Shown: piece after piece, positions 36,006 to 44,981 of the stretch
Numbering within the stretch: the stretch's first letter is position 1
Layout of the letters: every line of letters begins with the position of its first letter
NCBI RefSeq assembly: GCF_001428005.1
Contig: NZ_LMSB01000002.1
Coordinates: 83,950 to 147,949 of the forward strand
Length of the DNA: 64,000 nt
Source: Arthrobacter sp. Soil736
Lineage (GTDB): Bacteria; Actinomycetota; Actinomycetes; Actinomycetales; Micrococcaceae
Direction: 5' to 3'
The notes under the pieces: generated by a model
Told to the model about the DNA's origin: nothing
The model's database searches: none
The model's input: only the letters and a program-made list of their open reading frames with translations
Program-made: the position numbers and the translations under genes

Positions 36006-36877
36006 TGTCAGCCACGATCAACCCGGAGAAGGCCCCCACAGCCACGGCCTCCGGGCTTCCCATCAGGCGAACAATGCCCGCTGTTCGGGCTCGTAGGCCC
36101 CAGACGGCCACATGGGTTCCGCCCATGCTAGTCTCCCTGGTGCTCCTGGGGCTCTGGTACGCAGTCAGCTACCTGGTGCTGGACGAGAAGCGACGGTTCC
36201 TCATGCCGCCTCCAGACCAGGTGGTCACAAAGGGCTTCCTGGACCCGGATGTCCTGGGCGAGATCCTGGCAAGCCTGGGGCAGACCGCCGCCGTGGCCCT
36301 CGCCGGTCTCGCTGCAGCGATCGTCATTGGGATGGCGTGGGGGATCGCAATGTCACAGGCCAGGTGGATCGAACGCTCACTGTTTCCCTACGCCGTGATC
36401 CTGCAGTGCATCCCCATCCTCGCACTGGTGCCCCTGATCGGATTCTGGTTCGGCTTCGATTTCTTCTCCCGGACAGTCGTCTGCGTCATGATCGCGCTCT
36501 TCCCCGTCGTCTCGAACACCCTGTTCGGGCTCCAATCGGCGGACCGCTCCCAGTTGGAACTCTTCCGGCTGCAGAACGCCAGCCGCTGGACGGTGCTGGC
36601 CAAGCTCCAACTGCCCGCTGCCCTGCCGGCGGTCTTCGCGGGCATGCGTATTTCCGCAGGCCTCGCCGTCGTCGGCGCCATCGTCGGAGACTTCTTCTTC
36701 CGCCGCGGTGCCCCCGGCATCGGCTCCCTCATCAGCAACTACCAATCACGGGTCGAATCCGCCGAACTCTTCGCCGCGATCATCACCGCCTCACTGTTCG
36801 GCGTCGTGATCTTCTGGCTCTTCGGCTCGATCGCCAAGCTCGTGGTCGGAGCCTGGTACGACGTCGACGCCCGCTAA
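36005..36877 (+). CDS. NitT/TauT-type ABC importer, permease subunit
   Basis: This 290-aa BPD_transp_1 protein has about six membrane helices; the coupling-helix region reads LFRLQNASRWTVLAKLQLPA. The ATG shares a base with the ATPase stop (TGATG). It works with the NMT1-like binding lipoprotein encoded downstream. Confidence 0.92.
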   Translation: MSATINPEKAPTATASGLPIRRTMPAVRARRPQTATWVPPMLVSLVLLGLWYAVSYLVLDEKRRFLMPPPDQVVTKGFLDPDVLGEILASLGQTAAVALAGLAAAIVIGMAWGIAMSQARWIERSLFPYAVILQCIPILALVPLIGFWFGFDFFSRTVVCVMIALFPVVSNTLFGLQSADRSQLELFRLQNASRWTVLAKLQLPAALPAVFAGMRISAGLAVVGAIVGDFFFRRGAPGIGSLISNYQSRVESAELFAAIITASLFGVVIFWLFGSIAKLVVGAWYDVDAR

Positions 36878-36962
36878 TGGCCGCACCTGGCCACCCCAAG
36901 ATGTTTCACCGTGCACGCTCCATCCTTCCCCATTCGGGATCTTCCCCCACTCGAGGAGACAC

Positions 36963-38159
36963 ATGCAACGCCCAACACCCCGCACCTCAGCCCGCGCCAT
37001 TGTCCTGTCCGGCGTCGCGGCGCTCACCACGCTCACGCTCAGCGCTTGCGGCGCATCGAGCGCCACCGCACCCGCCGCAAGCGCGGCGGACCAAGCAATC
37101 GGCTCGGTTGACCTGAAGGCCGCAGGTTGCCCGGCTAACGTCGTGATCCAGACCGACTGGAACCCGGAGAGCGAACACGGTCACCTCTACCAACTGCTCG
37201 GGCCCAGCCCCACGATCGACGCCGCGAACAAATCCGTCTCCGGCCCCCTCTATGCCAGCGGCCAGTACACCGGTGTCAACGTCGAAGTCCGCTCGGGAGG
37301 GCCGGCCATCGGCTTCCAGAGCGTGGCGGCACAGATGTACCAGGACCCCGCCATAACCATCGGCTACATCAACACCGACGAAGCCGTCCAGCTGTCCGCA
37401 AAAATGCCTACAAAGGCGGTGTTCGCTCCATTGGACATCAACCCACAAATGATCATGTGGGACCCGGGCACGCACAAGGCCAAGACCATAGCCGAGCTGG
37501 GAACCGAACTTGCCGCGAACGGCGGCGTCGTGCGCTACTTCGGGGGCTCTACTTGGATGGAGTACCTGATGGCGAAGGGCGTCCTCTCCGAGAAGGTAGT
37601 TGACGGAAGCTACGACGGAACCCCGGCCAACTTCGTCGCCGGCGGCGGCAAGGACGCCCAGCAGGGCTTCGCCAGCGCCGAACCGTACATCTACCAGAAC
37701 GAAATATCGGCGTGGAAGAAGCCGGTTGCCTACCAGCTCATCCACGACGCCGGGTGGCAGATCTACCAGGCCGCAGTCTCCGTCCGGTCTGCCGACGAAT
37801 CCACGCTGGGCGGATGCCTTGCCAAACTTGTGCCCGTGCTCCAGCAGGCCGAGGTGGACTTCTTTAAGGACCCCAAGCCCGTTGAGAGCCTCATCCTTGA
37901 CCTGGTCACGGAGTTCAACACGGGCTGGGTCTACTCCCGGGGTGTGGCCGACTTCTCGGTGAAGGCCATGATCGAACAGAAGATAGTGGGCAACGGCAAC
38001 AACACCACACTGGGCGATTTCGACGCGGATCGCGTGAAGAAGGTTTTCGACGAATCCATCCCGCTCTTCACCAAGCTCGGCAGCAACCCCAAGCCCGGGC
38101 TGAGGGCCGAGGACATCTACACCAACAGGTACATCGACACCTCAATCGGTCTGAAGTAA
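36963..38159 (+). CDS. NMT1/THI5-like substrate-binding lipoprotein
   Basis: The 398-aa product has a lipoprotein signal (VALTTLTLSAC with Cys as lipid anchor) and an NMT1-type binding domain marked by QTDWNPESEHGHLYQLLG. Relatives bind thiamine-pyrimidine derivatives, aromatic sulfonates or other small N/S compounds. It completes the ABC importer of the cluster. Confidence 0.88.
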   Translation: MQRPTPRTSARAIVLSGVAALTTLTLSACGASSATAPAASAADQAIGSVDLKAAGCPANVVIQTDWNPESEHGHLYQLLGPSPTIDAANKSVSGPLYASGQYTGVNVEVRSGGPAIGFQSVAAQMYQDPAITIGYINTDEAVQLSAKMPTKAVFAPLDINPQMIMWDPGTHKAKTIAELGTELAANGGVVRYFGGSTWMEYLMAKGVLSEKVVDGSYDGTPANFVAGGGKDAQQGFASAEPYIYQNEISAWKKPVAYQLIHDAGWQIYQAAVSVRSADESTLGGCLAKLVPVLQQAEVDFFKDPKPVESLILDLVTEFNTGWVYSRGVADFSVKAMIEQKIVGNGNNTTLGDFDADRVKKVFDESIPLFTKLGSNPKPGLRAEDIYTNRYIDTSIGLK

Positions 38160-38190
38160 CCGCGCAAAACAGCAGCTCCGGGCGAGCACC

Positions 38191-38222
38191 GCCGGCCGTG
38201 CCCTAACAGCGGCACGGCCGGC
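38191..38222 (+). terminator. Intercistronic hairpin after the binding-protein gene
   Basis: A perfect 12-base GC stem (GCCGGCCGTGCC / GGCACGGCCGGC, 8-base loop) lies 32 bases after the lipoprotein stop and 39 before the next start, with a loose U-rich tract further on. It may stabilise the importer mRNA or partly terminate. Confidence 0.5.
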
Positions 38223-38260
38223 GGCGCCGTTGACCTTTTCTTAAAGAAAGAACGATAACC

Positions 38261-39610
38261 ATGAACGACACCTACCCCACATCAACAATCGATGCGCTGG
38301 CCGCGGAACTGCGTAGCATTCTGGGCGAACGCGGCGTCAGTACCGAACTGGCGATGCGCGAGAAGGCCTCGATCGACGGAGCCAAGCTCTCACCCGTCAT
38401 CATGGAACAGCTTCCGCTCGGTCTCGCGGACTTGGTCGCCTTCCCCGCCACGGCCGGTGAGATCGTCCAGGCCGTGGGGGCTGCGGTGCGCCACGGTGTC
38501 TCCATCACCCCGCGGGGCAAGGGCACCGGCAACTACGGCCAGGCAATCCCCATGCCCGGAGGCATGGTCTTGGACCTTTCCCGGGCAAAGGCGATCCTCG
38601 ACGTCGGGGACGGTTTCGTCACCGCAGAGGCAGGGGCCACCATGATCCAGCTGGAAACAGCAGCCCGCGCCGCAGGCCAGGAACTGCTCATGTATCCGTC
38701 CACGGCTCAAAGCACCATTGGCGGTTTCCTCTCCGGCGGTTCATGTGGAACCGGCTCAATTGAACACGGTGTCATATCCGAGTCGGGCTTCGTAGTAGCG
38801 CTGGACGTGGTTCACGCCGTTGCCGATCCGGTGATGATCCGGGTGGAGGGCGCAGAGGCGCAAAGCTACCTTCACAACTACGGCACGGCCGGGATCATTG
38901 TCCGGGCCACTGTCAAACTTGAACCGCTGCGCGAGTGGCGCGCCTTCTACGCAAGCTTCCCGGCCTTCGAGGGGGCGCTGTCCATCATCCGCGAGCTCGG
39001 GCAAGCCACACCGACCCCGCGACTCGTCTCGGCCGACCTGCCGATGCTCGCCGCAGCGCTACCGGCGGATGCAGCCATCCCCGCCGGCCGGGCAAGCCTA
39101 CGCGCCATCCTGGACGTGGCTGCCGTGCCCGCAGCCACCGCCCTCGTCGAACGAGCGGGCGGACGGGTGGAAGACGTCCGGGTCGGCCCGCAGGCAGTCA
39201 TCAAACTCAGCATGATCTCGTACAACCATCCAATCGAGTGGCTGCAGAAAGCACACCGTGACACCTACTTCCACGTCGAGGTGGCAGGTGATGCGCTGAT
39301 TGAACGGATCGATGAAGTCCACGCGGTTTACTCCGGCGGAATGCTCCACATTGAGGCGCAGCGCGACTATCCGATCGGCATGCTCGCCGGGCGCTTTGAG
39401 AGCAAAGCCCAGGTGGAGGCTGGCCTGGAGCGGCTTAAAGACCTTGGAGTGCGTGTTCACAATCCACACCAGTGGTTCGTTGACTTCGAAGTCCAACGGA
39501 CCATGGACCTCGCGGCCGTGACCGACCCCTTCCGGCTCCTAAACCCCGGGAAACTCGTCCGCGACGAAGAGCAGCCACACGGCCTCATGACGGTGGAGGC
39601 CCAGAGATGA
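38261..39610 (+). CDS. FAD-binding oxidase (GlcD-like)
   Basis: This 449-aa flavoprotein has the FAD_binding_4 motifs TPRGKGTGNYGQAIP and STIGGFLSGGSCGTGS with the following GTAGIIV. It oxidises a hydroxy acid or a similar alcohol/amine. It overlaps the creatininase gene by 4 bases (ATGA). The exact substrate is not deducible. Confidence 0.87.
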   Translation: MNDTYPTSTIDALAAELRSILGERGVSTELAMREKASIDGAKLSPVIMEQLPLGLADLVAFPATAGEIVQAVGAAVRHGVSITPRGKGTGNYGQAIPMPGGMVLDLSRAKAILDVGDGFVTAEAGATMIQLETAARAAGQELLMYPSTAQSTIGGFLSGGSCGTGSIEHGVISESGFVVALDVVHAVADPVMIRVEGAEAQSYLHNYGTAGIIVRATVKLEPLREWRAFYASFPAFEGALSIIRELGQATPTPRLVSADLPMLAAALPADAAIPAGRASLRAILDVAAVPAATALVERAGGRVEDVRVGPQAVIKLSMISYNHPIEWLQKAHRDTYFHVEVAGDALIERIDEVHAVYSGGMLHIEAQRDYPIGMLAGRFESKAQVEAGLERLKDLGVRVHNPHQWFVDFEVQRTMDLAAVTDPFRLLNPGKLVRDEEQPHGLMTVEAQR

Positions 39611-40389
39611 CCCGCAATCTGGCAGAGCTGTCCGGCCCCGCCGCCGCTTCCATGCTCGCTCCATCATCGGTAGTGGTGGTGCCTACCGGTGCGGTCGAAC
39701 ACCATGGTCCACACCTGCCCCTGATCACTGACTACCTCCTTGCCGACTCGGTGGGAAGCAGCGCCGTAGAACGCGCCGCCGCGGCCGGCATCGACGTCTG
39801 GATGCTGCCAACGCTGGCCTACACCAAATCGGACGAACACGCCTGGGCTCCAGGGACTGTGTGGCTCAGCTGGGACGCCATGATGAAGACCGTGATTGAC
39901 ATCGGCCGGTCCGTGGCCACCACCCCAGCCAGGACCCTCGTGTTCCTGAACGGGCATGGCGGAAATGTGGCGCTTTTGCAGGTCGCGTTGAGGGAGATCC
40001 GCCGCCGCTTCGGCCTCAATACATTCCTCATAGGGGTCCAAGTATCGGCTGACGGCGTCGAGCCGCCAGAGGAGGAATGCGACCTCGGCATCCATGGCGG
40101 CCATGGCGAAACCTCGCTTATCATGCACATCCGGCCCGATTTGGTGGACATGTCGCTCGCAGAGCGAAACGTGCCCTCCCATATTGCCGACGCTGAGTAC
40201 ATCGGATTCCATTCCAAGCCGGTCAGCTTTGGCTGGCTCTCCGACGACTTCGGCCCCAGCGGCGTGATCGGTGATCCGACGCGCGCCAACACCGCTGACG
40301 GCGCCGCAATCTTCGAGGCCGCAGTCTCGCAGGCCACGGCGGCGTTGGTGGAAATCTCGCGCTTCCGTCCGGCAAGAGAAGGCTTATGA
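39607..40389 (+). CDS. Creatininase-family amidohydrolase
   Basis: The 260-aa protein has the family metal motifs: PTGAVEHHGPHLPLITD (26-42), NGHGGN (115-120) and HGGHGETS (163-170). The family hydrolyses cyclic amides or lactones (creatinine, F420/mycofactocin-related steps, dehydro-inosose). It is coupled to the flavoprotein genes on both sides, so it probably opens a ring made by the oxidase. Confidence 0.9.
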   Translation: MTRNLAELSGPAAASMLAPSSVVVVPTGAVEHHGPHLPLITDYLLADSVGSSAVERAAAAGIDVWMLPTLAYTKSDEHAWAPGTVWLSWDAMMKTVIDIGRSVATTPARTLVFLNGHGGNVALLQVALREIRRRFGLNTFLIGVQVSADGVEPPEEECDLGIHGGHGETSLIMHIRPDLVDMSLAERNVPSHIADAEYIGFHSKPVSFGWLSDDFGPSGVIGDPTRANTADGAAIFEAAVSQATAALVEISRFRPAREGL

Positions 40390-41009
40390 TCACCTCCTCC
40401 ACGACCTTCGGCAGTGACACGGCGCATCCCGATACGGATCCAACGGACCCGCTGGCATTAGCCAAGGAATGGTTACCTGAGCACGAAGACGGGTTGCGAC
40501 CCCTTATGGCGCTGTCTACCACGGATCTGGATGGTTATCCGGATGTGCGGCATGTGCTCCTCAGCGCCTTCGACGGCGCCGCGTTCTACTTCAACACGGA
40601 CGTGCGGTCCCGCAAGACCGCACAGCTTGAGTCAGACCCCCGCGCCGCGCTTGCGCTGGTATGGCCGGACATTGGCAGGCAGCTGGTTGTGCAGGGTGAT
40701 GTCCACCGGGTTTCGGACGAGGAGGCGGCCTCCGTGTTCCAGCAACGTAGCCGCTACCTCCAGTTGCTCGCCTGGGTAAACGATGACCAGACGGCCCGGA
40801 TGCCGCTCGCGGAACGCCGTGATGCTTGGGAGCGGTTCGCTGAAGCGCACCCACCCGGCTCACTTCTTCTCGCGCCGCCCAGTTGGTACGGATACAAAAT
40901 TGCCCCGCGCCGGATGACATTCTGGCGCGGCGATTCCGACGGTCCCTCAAACCGTCTTGAATACCGGTACATAGCCAATGCATGGACCCTCGACAGGTTG
41001 GCGGGCTGA
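40386..41009 (+). CDS. Pyridoxamine 5'-phosphate oxidase-like flavoprotein
   Basis: The 207-aa protein resembles PdxH: STTDLDGYPDVRHVLLSAFD, FYFNTDVRSRKTAQLESDP and the C-terminal RLEYRYIANAW. A true PdxH would end in RLxP, which is absent, so it is better called a PNPOx-like FMN enzyme. Its ATG overlaps the creatininase stop. It is the last gene of the rightward arm. Confidence 0.83.
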   Translation: MITSSTTFGSDTAHPDTDPTDPLALAKEWLPEHEDGLRPLMALSTTDLDGYPDVRHVLLSAFDGAAFYFNTDVRSRKTAQLESDPRAALALVWPDIGRQLVVQGDVHRVSDEEAASVFQQRSRYLQLLAWVNDDQTARMPLAERRDAWERFAEAHPPGSLLLAPPSWYGYKIAPRRMTFWRGDSDGPSNRLEYRYIANAWTLDRLAG

Positions 41010-41525
41010 ACAAAGGAACAACACGCATTGACGGCGTTCCCCATCGCTGCCGGGAATCCCGCCATCTCGACAGCGACCCCACATCAGGGTCCGGCCGAAG
41101 CCCCGTTCCCGTTGGGTGCGCCGGGGCGGCCTCCCCCGCTCCGCCGGAACGCTCACACGGGCGGAGCAACCCAGTGAACGTGCAGCATCCACGTCCACAG
41201 TGAAAGGAAGAACACCGCTAAGACGACCAGGAGCCCCTTTGGGAAAAGATTCCATCCTGACCGATGCCGCAAGCCGGTACCGAGCGCCAGCCTTGCCGAA
41301 GACATCCTGGAACTGCGGCTGCTGACGGCCGGAGTCACCCTCACCGGACCCGTAGATACGAACGTACCTCGAAAGGGGTAGCTAATCCGTCGTTCCGAGA
41401 CGACCCCAGTTCAGACCACACATCGCTGGGGACCCTCCGGCGAGGGTAGATAACGTGGAACCGATTCTCCCAGTTTTAGTAGGAGGTGGGGCCAGATACG
41501 GCCGTCGTGCCGGGGCCACAAATGG
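41010..41525. other. Gene-free stretch after the catabolic cluster
   Basis: Only shadow frames were seen. AGGAGGTGGGGCC near 41481 belongs to the short motif seen at the ends of the dispersed repeats. Confidence 0.35.
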
Positions 41526-41825
41526 TTGACACAACCAAGGCTCGACGCTCATTCCGATGATCTGGTGCGTCTCGAAGGATTGTTATCAGGACTGAAGGCG
41601 GATCTTCAAAGGCAGATGGAGCAGACTAAGACGGCCTCTGCCGACATTCAAGCAAAGGGGCTTCCCGTCATCGCTGCCGGCATTCTCCTGTGCGCTGTTC
41701 CAACAGAACTTGCCTTCTGGCCGGCAGTGGGCTGGGTCGCTTTCCTTCTCGCATGGGGATTTACGGTATGGATTACAGTACTGAGCGCAAAAAGTGGTTT
41801 ATGGCGAATTTACGGTGCCGTCTAA
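41526..41825 (+). CDS. Small membrane protein (99 aa)
   Basis: The frame has a polar helix (LSGLKADLQRQMEQTKTASA) followed by two hydrophobic segments (GLPVIAAGILLCAVPTELAF and VGWVAFLLAWGFTVWITVL). It starts at TTG 41526. The ribosome site is weak, so the start is uncertain, but the composition is that of a real two-helix membrane protein. No family name. Confidence 0.55.
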   Translation: MTQPRLDAHSDDLVRLEGLLSGLKADLQRQMEQTKTASADIQAKGLPVIAAGILLCAVPTELAFWPAVGWVAFLLAWGFTVWITVLSAKSGLWRIYGAV

Positions 41826-42039
41826 AAGACCGTGCACATTCGCCGGTCCGGTGGCGAGAGGAGAATCAGTGGTGACCTGGCGTTTGTGTGCATCCGGTCA
41901 GGTGGGTCCCATCGTCCATGTGTGCGGGAAAAGCCCGGAGGATTTGGCTTTTTTACTGAGCCCGTGTAGTCGAGGGGCAAACACACGCATTCCCAGCCGT
42001 GTGTATTTCCCCATGCGATCAAGCGGACATGCTATGAAC
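41826..42039. other. Short gene-free stretch
   Basis: No supported gene. A T-run (GGCTTTTTTACTG, near 41948) follows short inverted sequence and could end transcription from the small membrane protein gene. Confidence 0.3.
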
Positions 42040-42340
42040 CGGTGATCTCATCCCAGCCTGACACGTAGGGTCTTGGCCCCTCTGCCCGGAGCAGGCACCG
42101 CGACTTTAGCCTCTTCCGCGCGACGTCGTAGCCGGCGGACTTCGCCAGCTGGTGCCGCAATCGGTCGTAGCGTCTCTTGGTCCGCGGATCCGCCTGCCCG
42201 AGGCTGTCCTGTTAATCGTGCAGAGCTACACCGTTGTCCAGGGCGATCGTGGCAAACGAGAACCGCAGGTTGTGCGGGCTGATGCAGCCATCCACGCCGG
42301 CTTGCCGGGCCAGACGTTGGACTGTACGAAGCGCCTCTGA
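42040..42340 (-). pseudogene. Tyrosine recombinase (integrase), C-terminal remnant
   Basis: The minus frame reads TVQRLARQAGVDGCISPHNL, RFSFATIALDNGVALHD, then TAA, then QDSLGQADPRTKRRYDR and LRHQLAKSAGYDVA. The HNLR box, a GQAD in place of the usual GHAD, and the RRYDR tyrosine show a phage-type integrase C-terminus. The TAA falls inside the domain and the N-terminal half is missing. It marks the left part of the accessory island. Confidence 0.72.
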
Positions 42341-42560
42341 CTCGTTCCAGGCGGAACCACATCAGCACCGCTCATGCCCAGGTAGAAGTTCAGCACCTCG
42401 ACAGCAGGAGCCGGCACGGTGTCTCGACCTCCGTACGGCTTTCGGACGGACGCCGGGATCGCTGAACCGGTAGGGTCCGACGGCATATGCGATGCAGTAG
42501 ACGGACATCTGGTGTAGCCGCGACCCAGTGACCCGCTGCGCCTGGAGTCGTGAACCCACC
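42341..42560. other. Stretch with no assigned gene
   Basis: Open minus frames exist (one contains VEVLNFYLGMSGADVVPPG) but none could be tied to a family. It may be decayed sequence upstream of the integrase remnant. Confidence 0.25.
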
Positions 42561-42620
42561 TCACCCGTGATGCGTAGGCACAACCTGAGGACAGCCAGAG
42601 TCCGCTCCAACTCTCAAGTC
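42561..42620 (+). repeat. Dispersed repeat segment A, copy 2
   Basis: It matches 21165-21225 around GAGGACAGCCAGAGTCCGC and CCAACTCT, in the same orientation. Confidence 0.55.
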
Positions 42621-42844
42621 CGGGATTGGTGGCGAAAACTTGATCTGAAGGGCCGCTTTCTAGGCAAGCGGCGCGGCGGGGCTGCGACACCCACCCCCTA
42701 AACTTCGCCAGTGATTGTTGATTCGTGAACTGCCCTCTTCAACCGCAGCCAAACTTGCCGAGATCACATCCCCCATGCCTCTCAACGATGTGCACTTGGG
42801 GGATTTTCTCTGCCTCAGGGCCCCGCAGGAGCCCTGAGGCCGGC

Positions 42845-43165
42845 CGGCTCGATGTCAGTCGCTGAGGAGCTACGGGTTCGTGGAACAGTATTATGCGCCG
42901 ACGGTGGACTGCCCCTCTCCCCCAAGATCCGACTCTCAATGGCCGCGGCCCAGTGCCGGTCAGCAGAAGTTCGCGCCCCGAGCGAAGTCTCATCGGCGCA
43001 TGGAGTACCTCAAAAGTGAACATTGGTGGTCACAAACTATTAGCCGGAGATGGGTAACAAAAATGACTTTGACCTGCGGAAATACGCGAAACTGCCCCGA
43101 TTTGAACCCATATAAAATTAGTGATTTTCTTGCCAGTGAATGTTAAAACAGGAGGTGGGTCGTTT
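42845..43165 (+). repeat. Dispersed repeat segment B, copy 2
   Basis: It is the diverged direct copy of 23338-23660, from GCTCGATGTCAG through TTTGACCTGCGGAAAT to GGAGGTGGGT. The spacing from segment A is about 0.22 kb here but 2.1 kb in the other copy, where the DHFR-family genes lie between them. Confidence 0.6.
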
Positions 43166-43628
43166 CAGGCCCGTGTTTCTCCTTGTTCAGGCAAGGTTCT
43201 CGGCATTCAATAGGCCCCTGGAACGGCGATCGAGCTTGACCGGACGGACGATAGCGCGACCCTGCGAGAGACCATCTGAGACGAGCTTGTTTGACGAACT
43301 TTCAAGAACGAGGTGGGTCAGCATAGGCCCAGGTCGCATCGTGCTCGCTCGACCAACCAGCGTCCGACTGACGGACGAACAATCGGGCGCATGGATGGTC
43401 CTCGGGTGGAACGCGGGCTCGAGCTCGGTCACGACTACCCGTGTCCGGCGGAGGCCGCCGTCTACAGGTGCGCCGCCGATTGTCTCCTGACATGTTGCCG
43501 CCCGGGAATCCGAGTGGACAGGATCGAATGGTCACCGCGGCGCGGCGTCATCGCGATCGGGCGAAGTTCGCCGCCCCACCGATCGTGCATAGTCTTGCCT
43601 GCTCCCGGGGAGCTACCATTCTATGTTT
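43166..43628. other. Gene-free or decayed stretch
   Basis: A short minus frame ends RSRGLLNAENLA but has no recognisable family. Another GAGGTGGGTC occurs at about 43310. No intact gene was seen. Confidence 0.3.
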
Positions 43629-43700
43629 GATGCGGCGTCAGAGCCGTAGCGGCCACACTCCGCGAATTCCCGAACACGGACAGCCGGCGGACGACATAGC
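43629..43700 (+). pseudogene. C-terminal remnant of the 94-aa HA-module protein
   Basis: The frame VRAVAATLREFPNTDSRRTT followed by a stop matches the last residues of the intact 94-aa protein at 20.4 kb with two changes. Everything upstream is lost. Confidence 0.65.
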
Positions 43701-43770
43701 GGCCTGCGTACCTGAGTGCAGCGGATGCTCAAAGATCCCGGATCCGGCGGGGCTTTGGCAGGATGAAGCC

Positions 43771-44423
43771 ATGAAGACTACTCCGCGACGCAGCGCTCCT
43801 TACCAGGAGTGGGTGCTCATGTACCGGAAGGGCCTGAGCCGGGCGCAGATCGCGACCTCACCGATGCCGCGCCGGCGACTGTGGGCTACCACCTCGGACT
43901 CGCTCGGATACATGATCCCGGATTGCAGAACGAGCACGAGACGGCGGCCCGGAAACCCGACCGGCCCACCGCCCACGCGGCAGAACGGGTGCAGCAGCTC
44001 GCCGCGTTTGTACAGGAAACCGGCCGGTACCCGTCCAGAAGCTCAGGCAACGTCTCGGAACGGACCCTGGCGGAATGGCTTCAGCGGCGTCGCCGCGAAG
44101 CCGCTGTCGGGACGCTGGCGCCTGCGCTGCGTGAAGGGCTGGGCGTACTGCCGGAGTGGCGCGGCGTCCCCCGAGCGGTGGCCGATGAGGCCCGGTGGCA
44201 GGACCAGCTCGCGGCCCTGGCGGCGTACCGGGCCTCCGGGCAGGACTGGCCGCGTCACAAGGCAACGGTCACCGGCGAAGAGCATGAGCTCGGCGTGTGG
44301 CTGCACACCCAGCGGTTCATGCTTCGCCGAGGCGACCTCGCCTCCGCCAAGGTGGAGCCGCTGGACGCCGCAGTCCCGGGATGGCGGACCGGAAGAACGC
44401 GCGGCAGGAAGCCAAAACACTAG
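43771..44423 (+). pseudogene. Helicase-associated (HA) domain protein, one-base frameshift
   Basis: The ATG starts KTTPRRSAPYQEWVLMYRKG, LSRAQIA. The rest (DLTDAAPATVGYHLGLARIH and onward) lies in another frame because one C is missing near 43853, compared with the 20.2-kb copy. The C-terminal part is longer than in that copy and has two HA-type repeats (RVQQLAAFVQETGRYPSRSS ... TLAEWLQRRRREAAVGTLAP, then WQDQLAALAAYRASGQDWPR ... LGVWLHTQRFMLRRGDL). The repaired protein would be about 217 aa. A late internal start could still give a product. Confidence 0.7.
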
Positions 44424-44639
44424 AACGGATTGTGCCCACTGAGGGCCAAGTGGAACCCTCCGCACAGCTCAAAGCTGTCCCCGTGGCGTGCAACCCGTTC
44501 TTGTCAGACCCCTCCCCCAGAATAAATGTGCGGCTGAGAAGCCGCTACGGGCCGGTGACGTACCGGACGTGGGTGTGGAGTTCGGCGGTGACCCGCCGAG
44601 ACGATGTAAACAAGAAGAATTTGGGAGATCGAACCAGCA

Positions 44640-44957
44640 GTGACAGCAACCGTAAGTGAAACAACAACCCTGAACGCCCCGGTGGACGTCCGGTTTACCC
44701 CGGCCGGCACTCCCCTGGCCGTCCGCTATGACGGGCGGGTCTGGGCTGTCGCGGCCGATCCGGTGCACTGGTTCGCCAGGGATTCCTGGTGGGACACCCG
44801 GCGGACCGCGCCGGTAGGCGCCGGGAACGTGGTGGACGTCGAGCACTGGCGGGTGCAGGTCCGACTCGGATCCTCGGCATCGGCGCTGCGGACTTTCGAG
44901 CTGCGCCGCGATCCCCTGTCGAAACAGTGGTTGCTGCAGTCCATCACTGACAACTGA
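44640..44957 (+). CDS. DUF6504-like small protein (105 aa)
   Basis: The product reads VRYDGRVWAVAADPVHWFAR ... VVDVEHWRVQVRL ... FELRRDPLSKQWLLQSI. This resembles DUF6504 proteins, which often sit near ImuB/DnaE2 translesion genes, though none is here. It starts at GTG 44640 after GGGAGA. It is the first of three co-directional small genes. Confidence 0.65.
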   Translation: MTATVSETTTLNAPVDVRFTPAGTPLAVRYDGRVWAVAADPVHWFARDSWWDTRRTAPVGAGNVVDVEHWRVQVRLGSSASALRTFELRRDPLSKQWLLQSITDN

Positions 44958-44981
44958 GGCCGCCGTGCGTAGCGTGCGGCC

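Noticed and set aside
42561-43165. CRISPR array suggested by repeats in the spacer regions
   Set aside because: The repeats are dispersed, of unequal length, and lack regular spacers or cas genes.
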